64,000 nucleotides of DNA. It comes from Sabulicella rubraurantiaca. GTDB lineage: Bacteria > Pseudomonadota > Alphaproteobacteria > Acetobacterales > Acetobacteraceae. The stretch spans positions 1-64,000 of the forward strand of contig NZ_JAFEUU010000012.1 of assembly GCF_017355885.1 (NCBI RefSeq). The letters run 5' to 3'. Made by a program: the position numbers and the translations under genes. Below are positions 35,206-44,272 of the stretch, piece after piece. Numbering within the stretch: the first letter of the stretch is position 1; each line of letters opens with the position of its first letter. The notes beneath the pieces are model-generated. The model was not told the DNA's origin. It made no database searches and worked only from the letters and a program-made list of their open reading frames with translations.

Positions 35206-37880
35206 CAGTTGCCGAGCCTTTCGAGGATGGCGGGGACGTGCACCTGATCGCCCTTGTAGTTCCCGGTCAGCGCATAGGTGACGAGGTTGGCACCGAAGCG
35301 CAGCGCCAGGACGCGCTGCCGCGCCCCACCCGGAATCGCGGCGTGCAGTGCGTTGCCGCGCATGTCGCTGGCCCAGGCAGCCGCCCAGTCATGCCCGCCG
35401 ATCACCACGGGGCTGACGCTGTCATTCGCCCGGTCCTGCTCGCGCGAGACCCAAACCGTGCCGCCGGCGAAGCGGCCGGGCAGTTCCGGCAATAAGTAGA
35501 AGGCGCGGCGCAGCACGTGGTCCTCCGGCACCGGCATCAGCGGCGGGATGGAGAGGCCTTGGGTGACGCGGCGCAGCGCCGCGCGGGCGCCGGGCGCGTA
35601 GCCTTCTCCCGAGCCTTCGTCGCGCGTGTCGAACAGGATGATACCGCCATCGCGCATGAAGGCGTTGAGCGCCCCCTGCGCCGCCGGGTCCAGCACCTGG
35701 GCGTCGGGCCGCACGACGAAGAGCAGCAGCGGGAAGAAAGACAGCTCGTCCCGCCCCGGCACCACGCCCACCGGTTCAGCGAGCGAAGCCGAGGTGCGGC
35801 GGTTCACGAAGTCCGAAAGGCCGGACAGGCCGGCGCGCGCCGTCTCGTCCGCCGATGCGTCACCGGTGACCACATAGGCGAGGCGCGTCACCAGCGCGTG
35901 CTCGCCTTCTCCCTGCGCCCAAGCCGGCGAGGCCGCCAGCATGGCGAAGGCGACGCCCGCCGCCCGTAGCGCCAGCAGCCCGCGCAGCCGCAGCGAGAGA
36001 AGGAGGTCCAGCGCCAGCAGCACCAGCGCGGCGGCCAGGAGCCACGGGCCGAGATCGCGCTCCGGCGGCAACCCAGCGATGGCGCGCGTGGCAGCGCCGG
36101 GCGGCGGTGCGGCATGGGGTGCGGGCAGCGGCACCACGCCGCCCAGGTTCAGCGCGCGGCGGAACCCTTCCGTCCCTGGTGCGCCATACCAGCCGGGCGG
36201 GGTACGGGCGGTGATCGCGGCCTCGCCTTGGGCCGGGATGGGCTGCGCGCCGGGTGGCGGCGGGACGAGGCGCCCGAACCCGTCCAGCGCCTCGACCGGC
36301 GCCAGCGTCCCTTCCGCCTCGTTGCCCGCGACGCCGCCCGAGAGGGCGACGAGGCGCCGCAGCATCTGCACGAACAGGCCGGAGAGCGGCAGGTCGGACC
36401 ATTCCGCATTGGCAGTGACGTGGAACAGCACGACGCGCCCGCGCCCGCGCGTCTGCCCCGTGACCAGCGGTGTGCCATCCGCCAGCCGCGCCCAGATGCG
36501 CGGCGCGAGATCGGCCGAGGGCTCGGCCAGAACCTGCCGCGTCACCGTGACCTCGGCCGGGATGGGTAGCCCGGCGAAAGGCGAGGTGTCGGGGAAGGGC
36601 GCGAGGCGTTGCGGCTGCTCCCAGGACAGAGCGCCGCCCAGCTGCCGCTCCGCGCGCAGCCGGACAGGAAGCAGCGCATCGGCCTCCTCCGCCAGGCGAG
36701 GGCCGGCGAAGCGGACCAGCGTGCCGCCCTCCTCGACGAAGCGGGTGACGGCGGCGAGTTCGGGACCGTCCAGCGGGCGGTCGGCCAGGATCAGCACGGA
36801 GAGCGGGCGGGACAGAAGGCGTTCCGCCTCACCGCGGCGCAGCTCGGCGAAGGGCTGCAGGGCGCGCTCCAGATAGAACAGCTCGCCGATCAGCGGGGCG
36901 TCGGCGCCCTGCTCCGCGCCGGGCAGCAGGCCCACGGGGCGGCGGCGGAAGCGCTCATCCAGCAGAACCGTGGCGCCGGCCCCCGCCTCCTCGGCGATGT
37001 CGAGGCGGAAGATCTGGTTGCGGATCTCCGCCGGCAGGTCGAGCGAGGTTTCACCGGAGGTGGAGCCGGCTGGCAGGGCGATGCGCGCCTGGGCCAGGGC
37101 GCGCCCGTCCTGGCCACGCGCGACAAGCTGCGCCTCGGAGGCGACGGGGGCGGGGGACTGGTGCAGCACCGCCACCATGCGGTCACCCTCGGCGCGCGGC
37201 GGCAGCAGGAGGCGCACCGGCCGTTCCTCATTGCGCGCGAGGGTGAGGGAAGGGCCAAGACGCGCCATCAGTGCCTCAGCCGCCGCGCCGTCGCCATGCG
37301 CCAGCCCGTCGGAGACAAAGATCGCCTCAAACCGCCCAGGACCGCCACGCTCCCAGGCCTCCAGCGCCGCCAGAGCGGCCGCACGGTCGGGGAGCCAGGA
37401 ACGCGGGCGCAGCGCGGCGACGCGGGGCATGAGGTCGGCGGCGGGCATGGGGCCGAGGACTCGCGGCGCTGCCCCGCCTTCGCCGGGCGCGGTGGCCAGC
37501 AGGGCGGCCGGGCGCTCCTCGCGTGAAGCGCGGTCCAGCTCGGATTGCATGAGGGCGGCGCGCAGCGGCCAATCCGGCCCGCTGGCCCAGCCATCATCCA
37601 CCACCAGCAGCAGGATGCCCTGGCCCGACCCCCCGGCCTGCGGCCCCAGGACCGGCCGGGCGAGACCGAGGATCACCAGCGTCGCGGCCAGCAGGCGCAG
37701 CAGCAGCACCCACCAGGGCGTGCGGGCCGGTGTCTCCTCGCGCGTCGGCAGGTCGCGGAGCAGGATGGAGGCGGGGAAATCCTGCCGCCGCGGCATGGGC
37801 GGGGTGACGCGCAGCAGCCACCAAAGCGCCGGCAAGGCAGCGAGGCCAAAGAGCAGCGTGGGCGCGGCGAAGGAGATCAT
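35205..37880 (-). CDS. BatA-like/DUF4159 domain membrane protein
   Basis: This 891-residue protein begins with a BatA-type N-terminal domain (two helices around ALPALWWLLRVTPP and LLRLLAATLVILGLARPVLG), continues with a periplasmic region resembling a degenerate vWA domain, then a central pair of helices (about 640-680) and a second signal-like helix followed by the DUF4159 domain (from about residue 705: VTRLAYVVTGDASADE, then GGIILFDTRDEG). The ATG at 37880 is supported by its fit to the BatA start MISFAAPTLLFGLAALP. It is part of the MoxR-DUF58 operon, and its biochemical role is unknown. Confidence 0.85.
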   Translation of the reverse strand: MISFAAPTLLFGLAALPALWWLLRVTPPMPRRQDFPASILLRDLPTREETPARTPWWVLLLRLLAATLVILGLARPVLGPQAGGSGQGILLLVVDDGWASGPDWPLRAALMQSELDRASREERPAALLATAPGEGGAAPRVLGPMPAADLMPRVAALRPRSWLPDRAAALAALEAWERGGPGRFEAIFVSDGLAHGDGAAAEALMARLGPSLTLARNEERPVRLLLPPRAEGDRMVAVLHQSPAPVASEAQLVARGQDGRALAQARIALPAGSTSGETSLDLPAEIRNQIFRLDIAEEAGAGATVLLDERFRRRPVGLLPGAEQGADAPLIGELFYLERALQPFAELRRGEAERLLSRPLSVLILADRPLDGPELAAVTRFVEEGGTLVRFAGPRLAEEADALLPVRLRAERQLGGALSWEQPQRLAPFPDTSPFAGLPIPAEVTVTRQVLAEPSADLAPRIWARLADGTPLVTGQTRGRGRVVLFHVTANAEWSDLPLSGLFVQMLRRLVALSGGVAGNEAEGTLAPVEALDGFGRLVPPPPGAQPIPAQGEAAITARTPPGWYGAPGTEGFRRALNLGGVVPLPAPHAAPPPGAATRAIAGLPPERDLGPWLLAAALVLLALDLLLSLRLRGLLALRAAGVAFAMLAASPAWAQGEGEHALVTRLAYVVTGDASADETARAGLSGLSDFVNRRTSASLAEPVGVVPGRDELSFFPLLLFVVRPDAQVLDPAAQGALNAFMRDGGIILFDTRDEGSGEGYAPGARAALRRVTQGLSIPPLMPVPEDHVLRRAFYLLPELPGRFAGGTVWVSREQDRANDSVSPVVIGGHDWAAAWASDMRGNALHAAIPGGARQRVLALRFGANLVTYALTGNYKGDQVHVPAILERLGN

Positions 37881-37887
37881 AGGCGGC

Positions 37888-38745
37888 TCATGCCGGGGAC
37901 AGCGCCTGCCACAGGCCCAGGAGTGCAAGCTGGGGCGGCTGGTCGGTGCGGTGGGTGGCGAAGCCCCATCCGGCGGGGCGGGCTAGGGCGGAAAGGGCGG
38001 CGCGGTGCGCGGCCAGGCGCTCGGCATACAGGCCGCGGACATCCTCGACGCGCGGGACCAGGGTCGGCGCCTCGCCTTCCAACCCTTCGAACCTGACCCG
38101 TCCGCCGTAGGGCAGGGCCTCCTCGGCGGGATCCAGCACCTGCAGCATCTGGCCGCGCAGGGGGCGGGCCGCGAAGCGGTGCAGGAATTCCTGCGCCTCG
38201 GGCAAAGGCTGGAGGAAGTCGCCAAACAGGACGATGCGCGCGTGGCGGGGGGTGGTGGCGTCGTCCGGCGCGCCCTCCGCCCCCGGGCGTGCCAGGGCGG
38301 CGGCCAGCGTCGGCAGGGCGCTTCGCCCGGCAAAGGAGCGCATGGGGCCGGGTGCCAGCCGCACCCTTTCACCGCCCCGCAGCAGCAGGGCAGCGAGGGC
38401 AAGAAGCAGAAGGTCCGCCCGCTCCGCCTTGGTCGGCAGGGCGCGGCCGGAGCGCCAATCCATGGAGGCGGTGCGGTCGCGCCACAGCACGACCGTCTGC
38501 GCTGCCTCCCATTCCGTCTCGCGCACGAAGAGCCGGTCGCCCTTGGCGCTTTGCCGCCAATCCACCCGCGCGGCGGCATCCCCTGTCACATAGGGGCGAA
38601 ACTGCCAGAAGGCGTCGCCCATGCCGGCGCGCCGGCGGCCATGCGCACCCTGCATCAGCGTGGCGGCCACGCGTTCCGCTTCCACCACCAGGGGCGGCAG
38701 GCGCGCGGCGGCCGCCTCCGCCCGCGGGGCGAGGCCGTCAGCCAA
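37888..38745 (-). CDS. DUF58 domain protein
   Basis: DUF58 proteins regularly follow MoxR ATPases and carry a degenerate vWA fold. The diagnostic region FRPYVTGDAAARVDWRQSAK is at about residues 49-68, and FVRETEWE follows. It is 285 residues. The start appears to be TTG at 38745, overlapping the moxR end by 8 bases; later starts would remove the conserved N-terminal helix. It is soluble, unlike many DUF58 proteins, which carry membrane helices. Confidence 0.9.
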   Translation of the reverse strand: MADGLAPRAEAAAARLPPLVVEAERVAATLMQGAHGRRRAGMGDAFWQFRPYVTGDAAARVDWRQSAKGDRLFVRETEWEAAQTVVLWRDRTASMDWRSGRALPTKAERADLLLLALAALLLRGGERVRLAPGPMRSFAGRSALPTLAAALARPGAEGAPDDATTPRHARIVLFGDFLQPLPEAQEFLHRFAARPLRGQMLQVLDPAEEALPYGGRVRFEGLEGEAPTLVPRVEDVRGLYAERLAAHRAALSALARPAGWGFATHRTDQPPQLALLGLWQALSPA

Positions 38746-39736
38746 TGGAGGCCGTGAGCGCGGCGATCACCTCCGACAGCCGCACCCCGTCGGCGCGGGC
38801 GGCGAAGCTGAGCGCCATGCGGTGCCGCAGGACCGGCTCCGCCAGTTCCAGCACATCCTCCACCGAGGGGGCGAGGCGCCCGTCCAGAACGGCGCGGGCT
38901 CGGCAGGCCAGCATCAGCGCCTGGGCGGCACGCGGCCCCGGCCCCCAGGCGAGGTGGGCCTGCGCCTCGGCCAGCACGCCCTCCGCCCCTGGCCGAGCCC
39001 CGCGCACGAGGCGCAGAATGGCATTCACCACCTGCTCGCCGACCGGGATGCGGCGGATCAGTGCCTGCGCGGCCATGAGTTCCCGCGCCGTCATCGCGGG
39101 CTCCGCCCGTGCCTCGGCGGCGCCGGTGGTGGCGAGCAGCATCTCGCGCTCCGCCGCCTCGTCTGGATAGTCCATCTCCACTTCCAGCAGGAAGCGGTCC
39201 AGCTGCGCCTCGGGCAGTGGGTAGGTGCCCTCCTGCTCGATGGGGTTCTGGGTGGCGAGGACGTGGAAGGGCTCGGGCAGGGGAAGGATGCGCCCGCCCA
39301 CCGCCACCTTGCGCTCCTGCATGGACTGCAGCAGCGCCGACTGGGTGCGGGGCGAGGCGCGGTTGATCTCGTCTGCCATGAGAAGTTGGGTGAAGACCGG
39401 CCCCTCGATGAAGCGGAAGGCGCGCCGCCCGTCATGGCCTTCCTCCAGCACCTCGGAGCCGAGGATGTCGGCGGGCATCAGGTCCGGGGTGAACTGCACG
39501 CGGCGCGCATCCAGCCCCATCACCGTGCCCAGCGTCTCGACCAGCTTGGTCTTGCCGAGGCCCGGCACGCCGACCAGCAGCAGGTGCCCGCCGGACAGCA
39601 GGGTGACGAAGGTGCGCTCCACCACCGCCTCCTGCCCGAAGATCACGCGGCCCACGGCGGCGCGGGCGCGGGCGAGGCGCTCGCCCAAAGATTCCACCTC
39701 GCCGATCAGGGAATCCGCGGAGGGCACTTCATTCAT
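38738..39736 (-). CDS. MoxR family AAA+ ATPase
   Basis: This chaperone-like AAA ATPase of 332 residues has Walker A GVPGLGKT, Walker B LLMADEINRA, sensor 1 VLATQNPIEQEGT and the lid region. MoxR proteins help mature or activate partner complexes encoded beside them, here the DUF58, DUF4159 and amidotransferase-like proteins. It is the first gene of the operon, divergent from the DUF1285 gene 38 bases away. Confidence 0.96.
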   Translation of the reverse strand: MNEVPSADSLIGEVESLGERLARARAAVGRVIFGQEAVVERTFVTLLSGGHLLLVGVPGLGKTKLVETLGTVMGLDARRVQFTPDLMPADILGSEVLEEGHDGRRAFRFIEGPVFTQLLMADEINRASPRTQSALLQSMQERKVAVGGRILPLPEPFHVLATQNPIEQEGTYPLPEAQLDRFLLEVEMDYPDEAAEREMLLATTGAAEARAEPAMTARELMAAQALIRRIPVGEQVVNAILRLVRGARPGAEGVLAEAQAHLAWGPGPRAAQALMLACRARAVLDGRLAPSVEDVLELAEPVLRHRMALSFAARADGVRLSEVIAALTASIG

Positions 39737-39774
39737 CCGGAACCGTCTCCCATATTGACGCGGCAGGAGGGGAG

Positions 39775-40425
39775 ATGTTGCCCTTCCGCCCCAAAACGCG
39801 CCCTCGTGGCGGACTGCCAGGGAAGCCTATGCTGACGGAACGCCGGAACAAAGCGCCCAGTGCCCCTCAGGCGCACATGCCCGCACCCGCATGGGCCAAA
39901 CGCCCCAAGCATGATTGCGGTCGGCTGGACATGCGCATCGCGCGTGACGGGACTTGGCACTACAAGGGCAGCCCGATCAACCGCAAGGAATTGGTCTGCC
40001 TTTTCGCCTCCGTGCTGCGGCGCGGAGAGGATGGCTCCTTTATCCTCGAGACGCCCGTCGAGCGCGGGATCATCGAGGTGGAGGACGTGCCCTTCGTGGC
40101 GACCGAGATGGTGTGGCGCGACTGCGAGGGCCATCATGGCGGCCGTTGCCAGTGCCTCAGCTTCCGCACCAATTGCGATGAGGTCGTCACCGCCGGTGCC
40201 GAGCACCCGATCCGCATCCATCTTGACCCCCATACCCGAGAGCCGCGGCCCTATGTCACGATCCGCCCCGGCCTCGAGGCGCGGATCACCCGCGCCGTCT
40301 TCTATGAGATGGTGGCGCTCGCTACTCCCGAAAGGGTGAATGGGCGCGAGGTACTGGGCGTATGGAGCGACGGCGTCTTCTTCCCGATCGACGAGGTCGC
40401 CGCGCTGGACTCCGCCGCCGAGTGA
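39775..40425 (+). CDS. DUF1285 domain protein
   Basis: This is a conserved alphaproteobacterial protein of unknown function, with the core DMRIARDGTWHYKGSPINRK and a C-terminal EVLGVWSDGVFFPID. The structure family is reported as two small domains, and no catalytic site is established. AGGAGG lies 4 bases before the ATG at 39775 (216 residues); an in-frame ATG at 39829 with AGGGAAG upstream would give 198 residues, and the extra N-terminal residues look non-conserved. It overlaps the NUDIX gene as GTGA. Confidence 0.82.
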   Translation: MLPFRPKTRPRGGLPGKPMLTERRNKAPSAPQAHMPAPAWAKRPKHDCGRLDMRIARDGTWHYKGSPINRKELVCLFASVLRRGEDGSFILETPVERGIIEVEDVPFVATEMVWRDCEGHHGGRCQCLSFRTNCDEVVTAGAEHPIRIHLDPHTREPRPYVTIRPGLEARITRAVFYEMVALATPERVNGREVLGVWSDGVFFPIDEVAALDSAAE

Positions 40426-41042
40426 CCGCCGCCGAGCTTCGATCCACCCTGGCGCGGCCGGACCTCTTCGACGGCCTGCCGCAAAGCTTCTCCGACGATG
40501 CGGAGGGGCTGTCCGAGACGGGCATCAAGCCCGCAGCCGTGCTGGTGCCGGTCATCCTGCACGAAGGCATGCCGGGCATCCTGCTGACACGCCGCGCTGC
40601 CCATCTTTCCAGCCATGCCGGGCAGGTGAGCTTCCCCGGCGGCCGCATGGAGCCGGGCGAGACGCCCGAACAGGCAGCGCTACGCGAGGCGGCGGAGGAA
40701 GTCGGCCTCGATCCGCGCCTGCCCACCGTGATCGGCCGCCTGCCGCGCCACCGCACCGGCACGGGCTATGTCATCACCCCCGTGGTGGCGAGCGTTGAGC
40801 CGCCGCTTTCCCTGACCACCGACCCAGGCGAAGTGGCGGCAGCCTTCGAACTGCCCATCTCCGTCCTGCTCGACCCCGCGGCGCCCCGGCGCGACTCCGC
40901 GATGTGGAAGGGACGGCGGCGCGAATACTGGGTCTGGCCGCATGGCGAGCACCATATCTGGGGCGCCACCGCCGCCATCCTGGTGAACCTCGCGCGTGCC
41001 CTGCGGGGCGACGACCGGCAGCGAAACGCCGCATGGGCGTGA
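40422..41042 (+). CDS. NUDIX hydrolase, CoA pyrophosphatase type
   Basis: This 206-residue NUDIX enzyme has the Nudix box GRMEPGETPEQAALREAAEE preceded by the CoA-specific pattern LLTRRAAHLSSHAGQVSFPG. Members (NudL/CoAse) split CoA into phosphopantetheine and adenosine bisphosphate. The GTG start at 40422 overlaps the upstream stop by 4 bases, and the end overlaps the DUF6111 start. Confidence 0.93.
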   Translation: MTAAELRSTLARPDLFDGLPQSFSDDAEGLSETGIKPAAVLVPVILHEGMPGILLTRRAAHLSSHAGQVSFPGGRMEPGETPEQAALREAAEEVGLDPRLPTVIGRLPRHRTGTGYVITPVVASVEPPLSLTTDPGEVAAAFELPISVLLDPAAPRRDSAMWKGRRREYWVWPHGEHHIWGATAAILVNLARALRGDDRQRNAAWA

Positions 41043-41263
41043 TCCTTGAGATCCTTCTCTTCATCTCTCCCTTCGCCCTTTACGCGCTCTGGTTGAAGAC
41101 TGGCGGAAGGGCGCTCTCCCCTTCCACCGCCGTGCTGTCCCTCACGGCCATCGGCCTCGTCACCGCCATTGCTGTCGCCTTCTGGCTCGGCCAGGGGCGC
41201 TCGCTCAATCGGGGCGAGCGCTACGTCCCGGCCCGTATCGAGGATGGGATGATCCGGCGGTGA
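41033..41263 (+). CDS. DUF6111 small membrane protein
   Basis: This 76-residue protein has two hydrophobic helices (about residues 3-20 and 33-51) and the basic end YVPARIEDGMIRR. It lies between the NUDIX and cca genes, an order recalled from other alphaproteobacteria. The function is unknown. It overlaps both neighbours (10 bases with the NUDIX end, and GTGA with cca). Confidence 0.78.
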   Translation: MGVILEILLFISPFALYALWLKTGGRALSPSTAVLSLTAIGLVTAIAVAFWLGQGRSLNRGERYVPARIEDGMIRR

Positions 41264-42441
41264 CGCTGCCGGAGGCACTCCGGGCGCCTGCGCCGCAGGG
41301 CATCCTTGCCGCGCTGCCCGGTGCGCGCGCTGTCGGGGGCTGCGTGCGCGATGCCCTGGCGGGGCTGCCTGTGCACGACGTGGACATGGCTGCGCCCTTC
41401 CCGCCCGAGGAGATCGCGCGTCGCCTGAAGGAAGCCGGTTTCAAGGTGATCGAGACGGGCATCGCCCACGGCACCGTCACCGCCCTGCTGCACGGCCCGC
41501 CGGTGGAGGTCACGTCGCTGCGCCGCGACGTCGCGACCGATGGCCGCCACGCCGAGGTGGCCTGGACCACCGACTGGCGCGAGGACGCGGCGCGGCGCGA
41601 CTTCACCATCAATGCCATGTCGCTCGACGCGGTGGGCACGCTGCATGACTATCACGGAGGCGAAGCGGATCTCGCCGCCGGGATCGTGCGCTTCGTCGGG
41701 GACTCGGCGGCCCGCATCCGCGAGGATTACTTGCGCGCCTTGCGCTTCTTCCGCTTCCAGGCGCGCTACGGGCGCGGCGCGCCGGATGCGGAGGCCATTG
41801 CCGCCATCACCGCTTCGGTGCCCGGCCTCGCCCGGCTTTCCGCCGAGCGCGTCTGGATGGAGATCAAGCGCCTGCTGGAAGCGCCCGACCCGCGCGATGC
41901 CCTGCTGCTGATGCGCGAGACTGGCGTGCTGCAAGCCATCCTGCCTGAGGCGGGGCCGCCGGAGCGCCTGGCTCCGGTGCTGGACTCCCGCGATCCGCTG
42001 CTGCGCGTCGCGGCGCTGCTTCCCGTGGGCATGGACCTCCAGGCGCTCTCCGCCCGGCTGCGCCTGTCCGGCGAGGAGCTTGCGCGGCTGCGTGCCCTCC
42101 ATGGCACGGATGCGGTGCCCATTGGGCGCGACCCCGCCAGCCTGCGCCGCTTCGCCGCCCGCATCCGGGCGCGTGGCCCGCATGCCACCCCGGGCGAGGT
42201 GGCGCGCATCGCCGCCGCCTCTGATCCGAAGGCCGGGCTGGAGACGCTGTTCGACCTCGGCCCCGGTCCGGAATTCCCCCTGCTGGGCCGTGACGCCCTG
42301 GCCGCGGGCATCAAGCCGGGGCCGGAGATGGGCCGCCTCCTCGCCGCCACGCGGGATTGGTGGATCGAGGGCGGCGCGGCAGTGGGGCGCGAGGAATGCC
42401 TCGCCCATCTGCGCCAACTGGCCGGATTGCCCCCCGCCTGA
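41260..42441 (+). CDS. cca: CCA tRNA nucleotidyltransferase
   Basis: This enzyme adds or repairs the 3' CCA of tRNAs. It has class II nucleotidyltransferase features: GGCVRDALAG, the metal-binding pair in HDVDMA, the RRDFTINAMSLD motif and FVGDSAARIREDYLRALRFF (template arginine region). It is 393 residues. The GTG start is coupled to DUF6111. There is no HD phosphohydrolase domain at the C-terminus. Confidence 0.95.
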   Translation: MTLPEALRAPAPQGILAALPGARAVGGCVRDALAGLPVHDVDMAAPFPPEEIARRLKEAGFKVIETGIAHGTVTALLHGPPVEVTSLRRDVATDGRHAEVAWTTDWREDAARRDFTINAMSLDAVGTLHDYHGGEADLAAGIVRFVGDSAARIREDYLRALRFFRFQARYGRGAPDAEAIAAITASVPGLARLSAERVWMEIKRLLEAPDPRDALLLMRETGVLQAILPEAGPPERLAPVLDSRDPLLRVAALLPVGMDLQALSARLRLSGEELARLRALHGTDAVPIGRDPASLRRFAARIRARGPHATPGEVARIAAASDPKAGLETLFDLGPGPEFPLLGRDALAAGIKPGPEMGRLLAATRDWWIEGGAAVGREECLAHLRQLAGLPPA

Positions 42442-42457
42442 TAGGCACGGCCGCAGC

Positions 42458-44203
42458 ATGGCCGACCTTTCCAGCCTCCCCCTCATCCGGCGCTTCTGGC
42501 GCGAGCACGGTTCGCCGCAGCGTGGGCGCATGGCCCTCGCCGTGCTGTTCACCGTGCTGCTGGCCGGGACCACGGCGCTGTATCCCATCGTGATCCAGCA
42601 GGCCTTCGACCTGTTCGGACGCGGCGATCAGACCGTGGTGTGGCTGCTGCCGCCGGTCATCATCGGCGTGACGGCCGCGCGCGGCCTGTTCATGTACGGC
42701 CAGCAGGCCGCCATCCAGGGCGCGGTGCTGCGGACGGTGGAGCACCTGCAGAATGCGCTGTTCCGCGCCCTGACCCGCGCCGATTACGCGGATGTCGCCG
42801 CCCATGCCCCGGCGCGCCATGCCAGCCGCTTCACCACCGATGCGGTGGCGATCCGCGACGCCATGGCGCGCTCGGTGAACGGGCTGGGCGACGCGCTCAC
42901 CATCATCGGCCTCGTCGCCTCCATGCTGTGGCTGGACTGGCAATTGGCGCTGCTGGCGGCGCTGCTCTACCCGGTCGCGCTCTGGCCCATCCTGTCCATC
43001 GGAAAGCGCATCCGCCGCGCCTCCTCCGGCATGCAGGACCGCATGGCCGAGACCAACGCCCTGCTGAACGAGAGCTTCGCCGCCGCGCGCGTGGTCCGCA
43101 CCTATCGGCTGGAGGAGGCGGAGGAGAGCCGCGCCCGTCGCGCCTTCGCCGATCTGCGCGCGAGCCTCTACCGCATCGCCCTGACCCGCGCGCGCGTGGA
43201 CCCGATCCTGGAGGCGCTGGGCGGGCTGACCGTCGCCCTGGTGCTGGCCTTCGTCGGCTGGCGGGTGGCGAGCGGGCAGGGGACGATCGGCGAGTTCACC
43301 GGCTTCGTCGCCGCCGCCCTTATCGCCTCGCGCCCGGCCCGGGCGTTGGGCTCGCTCAACGCTTCGCTCCAGGAAGGGCTTGCGGGGCTCCAGCGCGTCT
43401 TCGGCGTGATGGATGCGCCGCGCCGCGTCACCGACGCGCCGGGCGCTGCTCCGCTTCCGCCCGGCCCTGGCCGCGTAGCCTTCGAAGGCGTCGGCTTCCA
43501 TTACCCCGGCCGCGAGGGCGCCGCGCTGCGCGACCTATCCTTCGTGGCCGCGCCGGGCGAGACGGTGGCGCTGGTTGGACCTTCGGGCGCCGGGAAGTCC
43601 ACTGCGCTCGCCCTGCTGCCGCGCCTCGCCGATCCCAGCGCGGGGCGCATCACCGTGGATGGGGCGGAGCTGCGCAAGATCACCCTGGCGAGCCTGCGCG
43701 ACGCCATCGCCTATGTCGGGCAGGATGCGGTGATCTTCGACGACACCGCCTTCGCCAACATCGCCTGCGGCCGCCCTGGTGCCAGTCGCGACGAGGTGGA
43801 GGCGGCGGCCCGCGCCGCCCGCGCGCATGAGTTCATCGCCGCGCTGCCGCAGGGCTACGACACCATGCTTGGCCCCGGCGGCGGAGCGCTCTCGGGTGGG
43901 CAGCGCCAGCGCGTCTCCCTTGCCCGTGCCTTGCTGCGCGACCCGCGCATCCTCCTGCTGGACGAGGCGACCAGCGCCCTCGACACGGAGAACGAGGCGG
44001 CGATCCAGGCGGCGCTGGCGCGGCTGCGTGCGGGACGGACGACGCTCGTGATCGCGCATCGCCTCGCCACCGTGAAGGACGCGGACCGCATCGTGGTTAT
44101 GGAGGACGGCACGGCGACCGAGCAGGGCAGCCACGCCGAACTCATGGCGCGGGACGGGCTCTACGCTCGGCTGGTCCGCTCCCAGGCCTTCGCCGAGGCC
44201 TGA
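42458..44203 (+). CDS. ABC transporter, fused permease and ATPase (MsbA-like exporter)
   Basis: This half-transporter of 581 residues has six membrane helices (about 20-300), then an ATPase with Walker A GPSGAGKST, signature ALSGGQRQR, Walker B ILLLDEATSALD and the switch AHRLATVKDADR. It is similar to lipid and drug exporters, and the substrate cannot be named. It lies 16 bases after cca and is probably in the same operon. The ATG at 42458 begins MADLSSLPLIRRFWREH. Confidence 0.93.
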   Translation: MADLSSLPLIRRFWREHGSPQRGRMALAVLFTVLLAGTTALYPIVIQQAFDLFGRGDQTVVWLLPPVIIGVTAARGLFMYGQQAAIQGAVLRTVEHLQNALFRALTRADYADVAAHAPARHASRFTTDAVAIRDAMARSVNGLGDALTIIGLVASMLWLDWQLALLAALLYPVALWPILSIGKRIRRASSGMQDRMAETNALLNESFAAARVVRTYRLEEAEESRARRAFADLRASLYRIALTRARVDPILEALGGLTVALVLAFVGWRVASGQGTIGEFTGFVAAALIASRPARALGSLNASLQEGLAGLQRVFGVMDAPRRVTDAPGAAPLPPGPGRVAFEGVGFHYPGREGAALRDLSFVAAPGETVALVGPSGAGKSTALALLPRLADPSAGRITVDGAELRKITLASLRDAIAYVGQDAVIFDDTAFANIACGRPGASRDEVEAAARAARAHEFIAALPQGYDTMLGPGGGALSGGQRQRVSLARALLRDPRILLLDEATSALDTENEAAIQAALARLRAGRTTLVIAHRLATVKDADRIVVMEDGTATEQGSHAELMARDGLYARLVRSQAFAEA

Positions 44204-44208
44204 CTTGA

Positions 44209-44228
44209 CCTGGCGCAAGCCAGGCTTT
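44209..44228 (+). terminator. GCAA-tetraloop hairpin after the ABC exporter
   Basis: CCTGGC and GCCAGG pair around a GCAA tetraloop, followed by CTTT. It begins 6 bases after the exporter stop codon and is a plausible weak intrinsic terminator. Confidence 0.5.
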
Positions 44229-44272
44229 GCGATGATGCGCTATCCTGTCGGGACCAGCACAGGAGGATGCGC

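Noticed and set aside
44205-44245. TTGACC followed by a TATCCT-like word as a promoter for the CBS-BON gene
   Set aside because: The spacing between the two words is about 29 bases, too long for sigma-70, and the region is better explained by the terminator hairpin.
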